A stretch of 32,216 nt of DNA from an uncultured Chlorobiaceae bacterium. Its GTDB lineage: Bacteria; Bacteroidota; Chlorobiia; Chlorobiales; Chlorobiaceae. How positions within the stretch are numbered: position 1 is the first letter of the stretch; each line of letters starts with the position of its first letter. The stretch spans positions 1 through 32,216 of the forward strand of contig CAIRXW010000024.1 of NCBI GenBank assembly GCA_903882665.1, in the 5' to 3' direction. Made by a program: the position numbers and the translations under genes. Below, one piece after another: positions 1 through 9,633 of this stretch. The notes below the pieces were generated by a model. The model did no database searches. It saw nothing but the letters and a program-made list of their open reading frames with translations, and was not told the DNA's origin.

Positions 1-230
1 AATTTTTTTGGTTAGCTCCATTCGTGAATAAACCATTTTCTTTTGCAGCAGATAGATCAGAATTCACCTATTTCACTGATTGGACATTTGGCATTGAGCT
101 CTTCCTGCTTTTGCTGGCTCTCTCACTGTTGAATATTAGATCGGAAGTTCCAGAAGGAAACGAACGAAAAATCCCCATAACAGTTTATTTCAATTTTATT
201 TACGCTTCAGAGCCAGTTTTTTCCTTGTGA
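1..230 (+). CDS. C-terminal tail of an unknown membrane protein, possibly IS-disrupted
   Basis: An open frame enters from the left edge and runs to a stop at 228-230. It encodes a hydrophobic stretch (IELFLLLLALSLLNI) that could be one membrane helix, then a polar tail. No start is visible because the window cuts it. Its last codons overlap the 3' end of the convergent IS1634-type transposase relic, so the final ~20 residues may be IS-end DNA rather than native coding sequence. I do not recognise the family. It may be a host gene truncated by the insertion, or only a chance frame. Confidence 0.25.
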   Translation, partial: FFWLAPFVNKPFSFAADRSEFTYFTDWTFGIELFLLLLALSLLNIRSEVPEGNERKIPITVYFNFIYASEPVFSL

Positions 231-695
231 CTACATCGACATTTTTGGCATCAATGATTGAAGGAAGTGTAATTCCGGCAGCGGCCAGCAACTCCCCGGC
301 AAGTCCTTTTGACTGAGGAATTTTCTGACAGCTTGACTCTTTGAGGGTGACAATCGTACTGCGTATGGCCCCAAGTTCATCAATTCCTTCCGGCACCGTG
401 CATTCACATTTTTTCCAGAGCTCTGATAGCAGCCTCTCAATTTTATAGGCAAGCATGACGGCAAAGACATGACCACTGGTACTTGCTTCGGTTCGTACAT
501 GAACCGGTCTGATTTCAAGATGACTTTGTTTTAATGTCCGGAAAGCATGTTCCACTTTTGCCAGATCTTTGTACCGGTCATGAACTTCTTTGGTCGAAAG
601 GAGCTCTTTCTTCACATCAGTTTTGATCACATAACACCCATCGAGCAAAGCTGCGCCTTTCAGGATTTCTTCATTGAGCGTTACCTTGAAAACTG
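196..695 (-). pseudogene. IS1634-type transposase, C-terminal fragment
   Basis: The frame encodes the C-terminal quarter of an IS1634/IS4-superfamily DDE transposase. Recognisable blocks are LDGCYVIKTDV, a YKDLAKVEHAFRTLKQ helix that carries the usual catalytic-Glu region, and RPVHVRTEASTSGHVFAVML, ending in a basic tail. A full family member is roughly 500-600 residues; only about 165 are left. Reading upstream, transposase similarity stops near 690-705, where the frame meets the truncated 35-codon gene start at 702-809. The N-terminus and the first catalytic aspartates are absent, so the element cannot be autonomous. Confidence 0.8.
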
Positions 696-701
696 AACTT
701 G

Positions 702-809
702 CTATATCTCGACTATAGCTGTGACTGCCGCCTGGAAGTTGATACCTCCGGCAGTGGCAGTGGCGCTGCCGCCACCAGCCACAACGACCTTCTTTGCCTT
801 TTTTATCAT
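702..809 (-). pseudogene. Truncated gene start, 35 codons, glycine-rich N-terminus
   Basis: An ATG at 809 is preceded by a good ribosome-binding site (AGGAAG, 6 nt spacer). The short frame begins MIKKAKKVVV, continues GGGSATATAGGINFQAAVTA, and stops at 702-704 just where the IS1634-type fragment begins. The basic start followed by a Gly/Ala segment and 'NFQAAVTAI' looks like the N-terminus of a larger protein cut off by the IS. It faintly resembles the starts of restriction-endonuclease-like defence proteins, but that is a weak impression. It is probably not functional. Confidence 0.4.
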
Positions 810-1073
810 CTGTATCTTCCTGGCGGCTTTTTTGATTTCTTCATTCCATCGTCAAACTGTATCTACAAAGTAATCACATCAAGTACAAGAAACACATTGA
901 GTTACAAGAATTGCAAGAAAAAGAAATAACGCGATTATAAGTACAGCGGGATGACATGCGTAATTTGATATCGATAGCTTAAATGAATTGACAAATTCTC
1001 CGCCAGCTCAGCCAAAAATGTTCCTGTAAATGTTTGAGTATCATACATTTTGCCTTGGGTATTACCACTTTTT

Positions 1074-1215
1074 TGTGGTGATCTCCTTGAACATCTGAAT
1101 ATCAAAAGCCTGATTGGTTACCAGTTTTTTCAGACACAGGTTTTCATCTTCCAGGTCTTTCAGGCGGCGAGACTAACTGACTTCCATCACGCGTCAATGT
1201 TCATGATGGAATCTC
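1074..1215 (-). pseudogene. IS3-family OrfA relic
   Basis: On the minus strand the segment reads MEVS, a stop, then SRRLKDLEDENLCLKKLV and TNQAFDIQMFKEITTKKW. This is the leucine-zipper/C-terminal part of an IS3-family (IS407/IS51-like) OrfA. The typical pattern is 'GGMEVSEARRLKDLEDENRRLKKLVADQALDI-LKE--KKW'. There is an in-frame stop between MEVS and SRRLK, and neither the helix-turn-helix start nor OrfB is nearby. It is a dead remnant. Confidence 0.65.
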
Positions 1216-1588
1216 TCGGAATTTTATAGCCTGCTCATATCGGCGGAATATTGATTCGCAACAGCTTTATCCGTTAAGCTTCGCAAGATGTCATGGGCGA
1301 TGCTAAAGGGCCCTCTGGATTCGATTGAAAAACTGAATGTCCGCCTCTCATAAAGGTTGTCGACAGGGGGCGGTCCAGTGCATGGGTTCTCAAATCAGGT
1401 TGCTCTGTTGGGCTACGTTGATGAGAGGGATTCGGCCTCTTTGTGGAAAAAGCGGGCAACAGGGGTTCTTCTTTCCTGTTGCAGTATAACAAAATAAGTT
1501 CAGCTTAACCAAAAAGCATACGTCCGAAAACAGCAGAATTACATCGTAACGAAACAACTCTTTTCTGCAACCTGCCCGCCGAAAATAA
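1216..1588. other. Gene-poor stretch with no supported feature
   Basis: Only short overlapping frames occur here, with no codon pattern, ribosome-binding site or family similarity that I can recognise. It probably consists of decayed IS or flanking DNA between the OrfA relic and the EamA-like gene. Confidence 0.4.
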
Positions 1589-2002
1589 TCAGAGAATAAT
1601 GAGAATTGAGCCGCCAACAATGAAAAGCGCTCCAAGAATCACTTTCAGCGAAACAACTTCATGCAGGAGCACCACGGAGAGAAAAATAGTTAGCGCGACG
1701 CTCAGTTTGTCGACCGGAGCGACCTGTGAGACATTGCCCAACTGCAGCGCCTTGAAGTAAAAAATCCACGACAGGCCGGTGGCAACTCCCGAGAGGCCGA
1801 GAAAAAGCCAGTTGTTGCTGGATATCAGGGCAATGCCGCTGGTTTCTTTGCGGGCAAAGACAATGCCCCAGGCAATCAGCAGAATAAATATGGTACGTAT
1901 TGCTGTTGCCAGATCGGAGTTAATCCCCTTTACGCCAACTTTGGCCAGTATGGCTGTGCACGAGGCAAATAAGGCTGAGAGTAACGCATAAGTCCACCAC
2001 AT
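1589..2002 (-). CDS. Half-size EamA/DMT-superfamily membrane transporter
   Basis: A 137-residue very hydrophobic protein with four to five predicted membrane helices: residues ~3-22, ~33-50, ~58-80, ~90-110 and ~115-136. It resembles one EamA repeat (drug/metabolite transporter superfamily); 'GLSWIFYFKALQLGNVSQVAPVDKLS' is the characteristic region. Full EamA proteins carry two repeats and ~290 residues, so this is a single-repeat member that probably works as a dimer, like small multidrug transporters. The ATG at 2002 is chosen because AGGAG sits 6 nt upstream; a longer frame reaching 2038 has no site. It lies 36 nt downstream of macB and may be the last gene of that operon. The substrate is unknown. 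Confidence 0.75.
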   Translation of the reverse strand: MWWTYALLSALFASCTAILAKVGVKGINSDLATAIRTIFILLIAWGIVFARKETSGIALISSNNWLFLGLSGVATGLSWIFYFKALQLGNVSQVAPVDKLSVALTIFLSVVLLHEVVSLKVILGALFIVGGSILIIL

Positions 2003-2038
2003 TTTTTTCTCCTGGTTTATCTGTTTTTTGCAGTTCAC

Positions 2039-4015
2039 CTACTCGTACCTGAGCGCTTCGAGCGGTTTGAGTTCAGCAGCTTTGCGGGCAGGCCAGAGTC
2101 CAAAAAATATGCCGATGAGGGCAGAGAATACCGTTGCAACGGCAATTGATACCATTGAGCTTTTTACGGCCCAGCCCGCAAAAATAGCCAACAGAAGAGA
2201 GATGCCGACACCGGCAATGATCCCGATAAGACCCCCGCTGATGGTGAGTCCAACCGACTCGACCAGAAATTGCAGCATGATATCCCCTTTTCTGGCGCCT
2301 ATAGCTTTCCGGAGGCCGATTTCACGTGTCCGTTCGGTTACTGATACCAGCATGATGTTCATAATACCGATACCTCCGACAACGAGCGATATAGCAGCAA
2401 TGGAGCCCAACAGCAGGCTCATGGTCTGTGTGGTGCTGCTCAGCATCTTCTGGATCTCGGTCATATCACGGATATTGAAGGAGTCATCTTCAGCCTTCAA
2501 ACGGTGCCGTTTGATAATCAGTTCGTTGATCGCGCTCTTGGTCTGTTCAATCCAGGTGGGCTGCGAAACCTCCACGAATATGCCGCTGAGGTAGTCTTTG
2601 CCAAGTACCCGGAACATGGCGGTCGTTACCGGTATAAGCACCAAATCATCCTCATCCTGCGGACCGGAAAAGCCTTTTGCCGGGGCAATGCCAATTACGG
2701 TGAAGTTTATCCGGTTGATCTTGATGGTTCTGCCAACCGGATTACTCTCTCCGAACAGCTCTTTGACGACCGTTACACCGATGATGGCCACCTTGTCGCG
2801 TTTGCGGATCTCCTCTTCGTTAAACCACCGCCCTATCGCTGGAATTGTCGCCCGCATGGTACCGTACTCATAGCCGACTCCGGAAAGATTTGTACTCCAG
2901 TTCTTGTTGCCGTAAACAATCCTGCCGCTGCCGTTTACCACTCCGGCAGCACTTTTCACCAGCGGTTTGAGTGCTGAAATTTTATCCGCATCGCTAAAGG
3001 TGAATCGCGCAACCGCACCGGCTCCCTGGGTGGCACCCCTGATTCTGGCCGATCCGCCCCTGATAGAGAGCATGTTGGAGCCCATGGATTTGAGCTGTTC
3101 CTGCATGGATGCTTTGGCGCCCTCACCAAGCGCCATCATGGCGATCACCGAGGCGACTCCGACCATGATACCAAGCACCGAGAGAAACGAACGCATCTTG
3201 TTGGCCAGTATGGCCTGAAAGGCCTGCGCCATAAAGCCGATAAAGCGTCCGTCCTGCCATAATGATACCGGTTTTACTCCATGGGGATCAAATCCCCGAT
3301 CTCCGGGATCTACCACAACGGGAAGCTGCGGGCTACGGCGTTCATCGGAGAGAATAACACCATCTCTCATGGTTATAACCCGCTTTGCATAGTCGGCAAT
3401 CTCATGTTCATGAGTCACCATAACAATTGTTTTTCCTGCTTCATGCAGCCCCTTGAAAATTTTCATGATCTCGGACGAGTTTTTCGTATCAAGATTTCCG
3501 GTCGGCTCGTCAGCAAAGATGATCAGCGGATCGCGCAGCAGAGCCCTCGCTATGGCCACACGTTGCTGCTCACCGCCGGAGAGCTGGTTGGGAGTATGAT
3601 CCATTCTTTGCTCAAGGCCTACCTGTATAAGCCTCTCTATCGCTTCCTGACGAAAATCACCTTTGAGCCCGCTGTAGATATGCGGCAACCGCACGTTTTC
3701 AACAATGCTCATGCGCTTGAGCAGGTGAAACTGCTGAAAAACAAATCCGGCAACATTGTTGCGTACTCCTGCAAGCTCATCTTCACTGAGGGTATTGACG
3801 TTCTTGCCATGCAGCAGATAGTCACCCTTGTCGGGAGTATCAAGCAGACCGAGTATCTGCATCAGGGAGGATTTGCCTGATCCGGACGGCCCCATGATGG
3901 CAACAAAATCGCCCTGTTCTATCGACACCGAAACGCCTCGCAGCGCCTGAACAGTACTCTCCCCGATCTGGTAGGTACGGTGAACATCAATAAGTTCAAG
4001 CAGCGGTTTTGTCAT
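2039..4015 (-). CDS. macB: MacB-type ABC transporter: fused ATPase and FtsX-like permease
   Basis: A 658-residue protein of normal MacB length. An N-terminal ABC ATPase (~4-225) has Walker [10 protein letters not shown] (42-50), signature [15 protein letters not shown], Walker [13 protein letters not shown] and the switch MVTHEH. It is followed by a first membrane helix ([19 protein letters not shown]), a periplasmic core and three C-terminal helices typical of FtsX. MacB proteins are mechanotransmission pumps that work with a periplasmic MacA adaptor and an outer-membrane TolC channel to expel toxins, peptides or siderophores. It overlaps macA by 4 nt (ATGA), indicating translational coupling. 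The usual TolC partner survives here only as a relic upstream of macA, so the channel must be encoded elsewhere if the pump works. Confidence 0.92.
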   Translation of the reverse strand: MTKPLLELIDVHRTYQIGESTVQALRGVSVSIEQGDFVAIMGPSGSGKSSLMQILGLLDTPDKGDYLLHGKNVNTLSEDELAGVRNNVAGFVFQQFHLLKRMSIVENVRLPHIYSGLKGDFRQEAIERLIQVGLEQRMDHTPNQLSGGEQQRVAIARALLRDPLIIFADEPTGNLDTKNSSEIMKIFKGLHEAGKTIVMVTHEHEIADYAKRVITMRDGVILSDERRSPQLPVVVDPGDRGFDPHGVKPVSLWQDGRFIGFMAQAFQAILANKMRSFLSVLGIMVGVASVIAMMALGEGAKASMQEQLKSMGSNMLSIRGGSARIRGATQGAGAVARFTFSDADKISALKPLVKSAAGVVNGSGRIVYGNKNWSTNLSGVGYEYGTMRATIPAIGRWFNEEEIRKRDKVAIIGVTVVKELFGESNPVGRTIKINRINFTVIGIAPAKGFSGPQDEDDLVLIPVTTAMFRVLGKDYLSGIFVEVSQPTWIEQTKSAINELIIKRHRLKAEDDSFNIRDMTEIQKMLSSTTQTMSLLLGSIAAISLVVGGIGIMNIMLVSVTERTREIGLRKAIGARKGDIMLQFLVESVGLTISGGLIGIIAGVGISLLLAIFAGWAVKSSMVSIAVATVFSALIGIFFGLWPARKAAELKPLEALRYE

Positions 4016-4983
4016 GATCTCCTTCGGTTACGCTGAGGGGCGAAGGGATTTGATCCTCCGTTCTCTTTCGGCAGCACAAAGGAGGAATCCGGCAGAAGAA
4101 CAACAGAACTATCGTTAAGGCCTTCAAGAATTTCAATGTTCCCCTCATCCTGCAGCCCGGTCTTGACCGGATGGAAACGAGGCCTCTTGCCTCCCTCTTC
4201 TCTTTTCTGCAGAACACCCGTTCTTCCGTGCCTGCTCTGAACCGCCTTTAGCGGCAAAAGCAAAGCCGCGCTTTTTTGCTGAACAATGATGCGAATGTTG
4301 GCGCTCATACCGGAACGGAAAACATCGGGTATGCGCTCAGGCAAAATATCGACGTTGTATATACTCACATTGTTCTGCAAACGGGACTCGTAGTAGATAT
4401 GGCCGACAACTCCATTGACCTGAATTCCGGGATAGGCGTCAAGACCAATCACCGCCTTCTGGCCTTCCTTTACCCGCCCGATATCGGTTTCATCAACATA
4501 GGCTTTGACAATAAGATGGTCGGAGAGGACAAAGAGGGAGTCGCTCATCGTAACGGTCCGACCGGGATCGACGCTGCGAACAATAACCTGGCCATCCATT
4601 GGAGCTATGACTGCGGTTTTTTTATAGACATTGTTCCAGTAACTCAGCTCGCTTGTTCCCTGCAACTTGGCCGCATCAAGCAGTGCTGCCCGTTCGGTCG
4701 AACTGAGCATGGCAAGCACCGTCCCTTTTTTGACCAACTGCCCCTCTTCGACAAGAATCTCCTCCACTCTTCCTCCGACCGAAGACTGGATTTTAACCCG
4801 GTTCTGCGGCTCGACTGCACCGGTTGTCGATACGGATGAACTTATGGCGCCTCTTGTTGGATGGATCTCATCAAAACGACTCTCTGTGCTCCGGCCTCCC
4901 TTGAGGAAAAGAAAGCCTGCTGCTCCAACAGCAATGACAGCAACAACAATAGTGATAAAAATCTTACTTCTCTTGACCTTCAA
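4012..4983 (-). CDS. macA: MacA-like periplasmic adaptor (HlyD/membrane-fusion protein)
   Basis: A 323-residue adaptor with one N-terminal membrane anchor ([21 protein letters not shown]), a biotinyl-lipoyl-like hairpin ([20 protein letters not shown] and [15 protein letters not shown]), a beta-barrel segment and a C-terminal membrane-proximal region. The helical hairpin is short. I prefer the TTG at 4983 because AAAGGAGG lies just upstream and translation then opens with MKVKRSK before the anchor; an in-frame ATG at 5001 and a start at 5022 lack such a site. It would link MacB to an outer-membrane channel. Its first 20 nt overlap the end of the TolC relic, the normal tolC-macA-macB order. 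Confidence 0.88.
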   Translation of the reverse strand: MKVKRSKIFITIVVAVIAVGAAGFLFLKGGRSTESRFDEIHPTRGAISSSVSTTGAVEPQNRVKIQSSVGGRVEEILVEEGQLVKKGTVLAMLSSTERAALLDAAKLQGTSELSYWNNVYKKTAVIAPMDGQVIVRSVDPGRTVTMSDSLFVLSDHLIVKAYVDETDIGRVKEGQKAVIGLDAYPGIQVNGVVGHIYYESRLQNNVSIYNVDILPERIPDVFRSGMSANIRIIVQQKSAALLLPLKAVQSRHGRTGVLQKREEGGKRPRFHPVKTGLQDEGNIEILEGLNDSSVVLLPDSSFVLPKENGGSNPFAPQRNRRRS

Positions 4984-5167
4984 CTCCGCCTCCTTTTGCA
5001 TGAATCCATTGAGCCTCGGCAATCAAGAGATCTGCCCCGGCATTGAGAAACTCTTTTTTTGCACTGACAAGATTGTTTTCAGCATTATGCTCGCTCACCA
5101 CCGCCATCGCCCTCGATACACGCGCTTTTCCTGTTCCTCCTTCATAAATCGGCACCGAAACACTGAT
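4964..5167 (-). pseudogene. TolC-family outer-membrane channel, C-terminal relic
   Basis: About 67 codons that read ISVSVPIYEGGTGKARVSRA, then a helical stretch (NNLVSAKKEFLNAGADLLIAE) and a stop inside the start of macA. 'S-P-I-GG---A-V--A' followed by 'F--G-A-LL-AE' is the repeat pattern of TolC-family efflux proteins, which are normally 400-480 residues. More than 80% of the gene is missing. The relic starts immediately after, and in the same frame as, the stop codon of the upstream ABC exporter gene, so a deletion has fused the two. The only potential start (GTG, 5155) has no ribosome-binding site. Confidence 0.75.
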
Positions 5168-6994
5168 CTAAATTGCCACACCCTTGAACTGGCTCAGGTA
5201 GAGGTTGCTGTAAATCCCCTGACCGGCAAGCAGCTCATGGTGCGTCCCTTTTTCGACAATAGTGCCCTTGTCGATCACCAGTACCTGGTCGGCATCGCGA
5301 ATGGTGCTGAGCCTGTGGGCGATAACAAAGCTTGTACGTCCTTTCATGAGGGTCAGCAGGGCTTTCTGGATACGGAGCTCGGTGCGGGTATCGACGCTGC
5401 TGGTTGCTTCATCAAGAATCAGGATGTCGGGATTTGCCAGAATAACGCGGGTAATGGCCAGCAACTGGCGCTGCCCCTGGCTCAGGTTGCCTGCACGCTC
5501 TGAGAGCACCGTCTCATACCCCTGTGGTAACTGACGGATAAACTCGTCGGCTTCGGCAAGCTCTGCGGCATGGATACAGGCGTTGTCGGTGGCGTCGAGC
5601 CGACCGAAGCGGATATTTTCCATCACGGTGCCGGAAAAGAGAAAGGTATCCTGAAGCACCAGACCAAGCCTGCTCCGCAGGGCTGCCTTGCCAAAATCGC
5701 GGATATTTATGCCATCAATGGTAATGGCTCCGCTGTTGATCTCATAAAATCGGGTCAGGAGATTTATAATCGTGGTCTTTCCTGCCCCTGTGGGACCAAC
5801 CAGAGCGATGGTTTTGCCCGGCTCCGCAACAAAAGTCATATCCCGTACTACCACAGCTCCCTTGTCGTATGCAAAAGTTACCCGGTCGAAGCTGATGGTA
5901 CCTGCAATGGTCGATGGTACCGTTTCATGCGCATCATCAACCTCCGAAGGAATATCAAGAATTTCAAATATCCTCTCACTCCCTGCAAGAGCTGATTGAA
6001 TGGTGTTGTACATATTCGCAAGCTGGCGAAGGGGCTGGATAAAGTTTTGTCCATAGATGATGAAGGTGGCAATAACACCGACCGTAACCAGCCCTTTCAG
6101 GGCAATCCACCCGCCAACGGCTGCAATGACAATGACAAAGAGGTTTCCAAGAACGTTGGTCAGCGGCATGAGCATCATGGCGTAGCTGTTGGCATAGACG
6201 GCCGCCTCAAAAACTTTTTCGTTCTGACTCTGAAACCGCTCAATCACTTCGGCGTTTCGCCGGAATGCCTTGATCACTTTGAGCCCGCTGATGGACTCTT
6301 CCATAATGCCATACATCTCTCCAAGCTGTTTTTGCAGCTCCCTGAAGCCTTTGCGGGTGTTGCGGGCAACAAACTGCGTGAACCAGAACATGATAGGAAT
6401 AACAAGCAGTGCGGTCAGGGCAAGCCATACATCAAGCAGGAACATGGCTATCATGATACCAATCAAAGAGAGGACGCTGGCCACCAGAGAGGTAACGTTC
6501 TGGGAGACCGCCTGATTGATCGCATCGATATCGTTGGTCAGCCGGCTCATCAAACCACCTGATGAATTATGATCGAAATAACTGACCGGCAGGGTTTGTA
6601 TGTGGGTAAAGAGATCGCCGCTCAACTGCCTCAGGGCGGTTTGGGAGACTTTGGCCATAATCCATCCTGCAATCAGTTGAAAGAGGTTGTAGAAGAGATA
6701 GACCGCAATCATCAACAGGGCAATTTTCTCCAGCCCGATAGCATCTTTTTTCAATATGAAGCCATCTATGGCACGACCGATAAGGTAAGGCCCGCTCAGT
6801 CCGAGTAAAGAGTAGAGCACAACCAGAATGGCAACGACCACTAACTTCAAGCGGAAGGGAGAGAGATATCGAAGCAGTCGCTGAACGGCTGCCGCCGAGT
6901 TCCGGGGTTTTTCAATTCTTCCGGGTTGAACCGCCGCATTACCGATACCGATATGTTTGCGATTGTCTCGTCCATTGGTCTGGTAACTACTCAT
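5168..6994 (-). CDS. ABC exporter half-transporter with canonical ATPase site (heterodimer subunit)
   Basis: A 608-residue type-IV ABC exporter half: six helices in ~45-330, then an ATPase domain with Walker A GPTGAGKTT, signature LSQGQRQLLAITR and Walker B DILILDEATSSVD carrying the catalytic Glu, plus H-loop IAHRLST. It resembles MdlB/LmrD/TM288-type proteins. The ATG at 6994 is preferred over 7000 because it overlaps the TGA of the upstream gene (ATGA) and is correctly spaced from GGGAGG. The partner gene lacks the catalytic Glu, so the two should form a heterodimer with one active and one degenerate site. The N-terminus has a ~35-residue polar extension. The substrate is unknown; the family handles lipids, peptides and drugs. 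Confidence 0.92.
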   Translation of the reverse strand: MSSYQTNGRDNRKHIGIGNAAVQPGRIEKPRNSAAAVQRLLRYLSPFRLKLVVVAILVVLYSLLGLSGPYLIGRAIDGFILKKDAIGLEKIALLMIAVYLFYNLFQLIAGWIMAKVSQTALRQLSGDLFTHIQTLPVSYFDHNSSGGLMSRLTNDIDAINQAVSQNVTSLVASVLSLIGIMIAMFLLDVWLALTALLVIPIMFWFTQFVARNTRKGFRELQKQLGEMYGIMEESISGLKVIKAFRRNAEVIERFQSQNEKVFEAAVYANSYAMMLMPLTNVLGNLFVIVIAAVGGWIALKGLVTVGVIATFIIYGQNFIQPLRQLANMYNTIQSALAGSERIFEILDIPSEVDDAHETVPSTIAGTISFDRVTFAYDKGAVVVRDMTFVAEPGKTIALVGPTGAGKTTIINLLTRFYEINSGAITIDGINIRDFGKAALRSRLGLVLQDTFLFSGTVMENIRFGRLDATDNACIHAAELAEADEFIRQLPQGYETVLSERAGNLSQGQRQLLAITRVILANPDILILDEATSSVDTRTELRIQKALLTLMKGRTSFVIAHRLSTIRDADQVLVIDKGTIVEKGTHHELLAGQGIYSNLYLSQFKGVAI

Positions 6995-8772
6995 GACCAT
7001 GCCTCCCTCTCCACCAATGCGTTGGCGTTGGCCTCAGCCTCTGAGCCACCCAACTGTGAATCGTAGATTTCGCGGTAGACGGTGCAACTTTGCATAAGCG
7101 AAGCATGGTTGCCTTGGCCGACGATGCGACCTTTATCGAGCACAATGATTTTGTCGGCATTAAGAACAGAACTGACCCGCTGGGCAACCACAAGCAGCGT
7201 GCAGTTTGCGTTTTTTATCGCCAGTTCATCCTGTATTCTGCTCTCCGTGTCGATATCAACGGCACTGGTGCTATCGTCAAGAATGAGGATTTCAGGAGAT
7301 GCAAGCAGCGCCCGTGCAATGGCAATTCGCTGTTTCTGCCCGCCTGAAAGGTTAACGCCGCGCTCTTCAACGCGGGTATCGTATCCCTGCGGCAATCCGA
7401 GAATAAAATCATGAGCCTGGGCGGAGCGGGCGGCCTCAATGACGCGCTGCTGACTTGAACCGGGGACTCCGTATCGGATGTTGTCGCGAATGGTACCCGA
7501 AAAGAGAATGGTTTCCTGGGGAACGATGGCAAGCCGTTTCAGAAGTGAGTCCTGGGTCACCTCACGGATATCAAGACCGTCAATCAGGATTCTGCCTGAA
7601 GAGACATCGTAGAATCGTGGAATGAGGTTCACCAGCGTCGATTTTCCTGCACCGGTTGCACCGAGAATGGCAAGAGTCTTCCCGGGCTCAGCCACAAAAC
7701 TGACCGCATCAAGCAGCAGGAGATCGGACTCTCTGTTATAACGGAAGGAGACATTCTCGAAAACAATCCGTCCCGGTTTGTATGCCGTCATTGGCTTTGC
7801 GGCTCCTTGATCCTGAATGTCGGGTTGAATGTCGAGCACTTCGGCAATACGCTTTGATGAAGCCATACCGCCCGCCCAGACGTTGGTCAGGTTGGCCATA
7901 AAGATCAGCGGAGCCATGGTTGTCAACAGATAATTGGTAAATGCAACAACCTGACCAATCGTCAGCTTTCCGGCTATGGCATCAAGCCCGCCTACCCAGA
8001 TAACCAGAACCATGCCTGCGTTGATGCAGAGTGTCAGCAGGGGCGGCATACTTGCCATAAACTTCATAACGCTTATGGAGTCGCTGGCAAACGCCTGATT
8101 TGCCTTGTTAAACCGGGCAAACTCAAATTCACCTCTGACAAATGCCTTGATGAGGCGGATACCTGCAATATTTTCTTGCAAAACGGTACTCAGACGGTCG
8201 AGCTGACGCTGAACCGAGCTCCACAAGGGCTCCATTTTCACCACAAAGAAGATGATGATGACGGAGGTTATGAGGAGTAACGGCAGAATGGTCAGTGCAA
8301 GAGCGCTGCTGGTTTTGATCATCAAAATGAGGCTGCCGATCATCAGCAGGGTCGATCGCGTTCCGATGCGCAACGAAACCTGGGCAACACGCTGCACCGC
8401 AGAGGTATCGCTGGAAAGACGAACCATGAGCTGCCCGGTATTGAGCCGATCGATATTGCCGAATGAAAAGGAGTGGATTTTCAAAAACAACGCCTCCCGA
8501 ATATCACGGGCAACACTTTCACCAACCCTCACCGACAAAATGTGTGAACTGACGGCAAAAATAACGCTCAACAAGGTGATGGCAAGCATGAGCAGGCCGG
8601 TATTGATGACCATCTGCTGGTTGTGCTGATGAATACCCTGATCGATGATTTTCTGTATCAATCGCGGAATACTCAGATCCATCCCCACAACTGTGGTCAG
8701 CAATAAAAGAGAGGCAAACGCCTCTTTTCGATAGGGTCTTACAAAAGAACTGAGCCTGAAAATGTTTCGCAT
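6991..8772 (-). CDS. ABC exporter half-transporter with degenerate ATPase site (heterodimer subunit)
   Basis: A 593-residue ABC exporter half with membrane domain ~15-315 and an ATPase domain carrying Walker A GATGAGKST, signature LSGGQKQRIAIARALL and Walker B EILILDDSTSAVD. The residue after the Walker B aspartate is Asp instead of the catalytic Glu, and the switch region reads VVAQRVSS instead of the usual AHR. Both changes mark the degenerate site of heterodimeric exporters such as TM287/288. The start is preceded by GGGGGGAG at 8 nt. It overlaps the next gene by 4 nt. The SsuB-like ATPase gene ends 65 nt upstream with no clear terminator between, so co-transcription with the importer operon is possible. 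Confidence 0.92.
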   Translation of the reverse strand: MRNIFRLSSFVRPYRKEAFASLLLLTTVVGMDLSIPRLIQKIIDQGIHQHNQQMVINTGLLMLAITLLSVIFAVSSHILSVRVGESVARDIREALFLKIHSFSFGNIDRLNTGQLMVRLSSDTSAVQRVAQVSLRIGTRSTLLMIGSLILMIKTSSALALTILPLLLITSVIIIFFVVKMEPLWSSVQRQLDRLSTVLQENIAGIRLIKAFVRGEFEFARFNKANQAFASDSISVMKFMASMPPLLTLCINAGMVLVIWVGGLDAIAGKLTIGQVVAFTNYLLTTMAPLIFMANLTNVWAGGMASSKRIAEVLDIQPDIQDQGAAKPMTAYKPGRIVFENVSFRYNRESDLLLLDAVSFVAEPGKTLAILGATGAGKSTLVNLIPRFYDVSSGRILIDGLDIREVTQDSLLKRLAIVPQETILFSGTIRDNIRYGVPGSSQQRVIEAARSAQAHDFILGLPQGYDTRVEERGVNLSGGQKQRIAIARALLASPEILILDDSTSAVDIDTESRIQDELAIKNANCTLLVVAQRVSSVLNADKIIVLDKGRIVGQGNHASLMQSCTVYREIYDSQLGGSEAEANANALVEREAWS

Positions 8773-8837
8773 ATCAGTGACTCCCCCCTGCGAGCGTGCT
8801 GCGTGAACTTGATTGCAGCGGTTTCTGTTTGAATGTA

Positions 8838-9617
8838 TCAGATAGCATAGGCAAAAGGATATTCTGTTTCAAGATGGAACTCTTTGAGTATCTCGGCCTT
8901 GATCTGCATAAATGCTGAAGACGCTCTGTCGCGTGGCCTTGGAAGAGGGACATCAATGATTTTTTTAATAATGCCAGGACGGGAAGACATAATAACCACC
9001 TTATCGCTCAGGTATATCGCCTCTTCTACATCATGCGTCACCATAATCATTGAGATTTTTTCAAAGAGCCATATTCTTTCAAGCTCTTTTTGCATATACA
9101 TTCTTGTCAGTGCATCAAGAGCTCCAAGAGGTTCATCCATAAGGAGTATCTCAGGTTTGCTCGCCAATGCTCTGGCAATAGCAACCCGCTGAGCCATTCC
9201 CCCGGAAAGCTGGGAGGGATAGGCACTCACAAACCCACTGAGGCCGACCAGTTTCAAATGTTCATCAACGATCAGCTTTTTCTCTTTGCGTTTAAGCTTT
9301 TCAAGTCCAAACGCAACGTTTTCACCAACAGTAAGCCAGGGAAGAAGGCGGTGATCCTGAAAAACTATTCCCCGGTTTAATCCAGGGCCAACAATTTTTT
9401 CACCATCTATTAATGCATCACCTTCGTATTGGGTTTCCAGACCCAACATAATTCGCAGCAGGGTTGTCTTTCCACATCCGCTGGAACCAACAATTGATAT
9501 AAAAGCACCCGCAGGAAAGACAATATTGATATTGTTTAAAATCTGTAATGGATTACCATCAACAATAAAGCTTTTACTCAGCGCTTTGATTTCAAGTGTA
9601 CCTTTTTCAATTGACAT
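8838..9617 (-). CDS. ABC importer ATPase, SsuB/TauB/NrtD type
   Basis: A 259-residue ATPase with Walker A GSSGCGKTT, Q-loop IVFQDHRLLPW, signature [16 protein letters not shown], Walker B ILLMDEPLGALD and switch MVTHDVEEAIYLSD. The 'LLPWLTV-ENVAFGL' and 'EPLGALDALTR' patterns are those of the nitrate/sulfonate/taurine importer family. The ATG at 9617 is chosen because it lies just after the stop of the adjoining permease gene, and the conserved ABC domain begins ~8 residues later; upstream in-frame starts would overlap the permease. It energises the two permeases encoded immediately upstream and is the last importer gene of the porin-led operon. Confidence 0.92.
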   Translation of the reverse strand: MSIEKGTLEIKALSKSFIVDGNPLQILNNINIVFPAGAFISIVGSSGCGKTTLLRIMLGLETQYEGDALIDGEKIVGPGLNRGIVFQDHRLLPWLTVGENVAFGLEKLKRKEKKLIVDEHLKLVGLSGFVSAYPSQLSGGMAQRVAIARALASKPEILLMDEPLGALDALTRMYMQKELERIWLFEKISMIMVTHDVEEAIYLSDKVVIMSSRPGIIKKIIDVPLPRPRDRASSAFMQIKAEILKEFHLETEYPFAYAI

Positions 9618-9633
9618 GGTATCTCTTTTTATG

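Noticed and set aside
1274-1635. Two overlapping minus-strand frames (72 and 81 codons).
   Set aside because: No ribosome-binding site or recognisable product, and partial overlap with the EamA-like gene end.
4667-5503. A 278-codon plus-strand frame across macA, the TolC relic and the exporter end.
   Set aside because: It crosses three well-supported minus-strand genes, and its product is low-complexity Ser/Arg-rich sequence.
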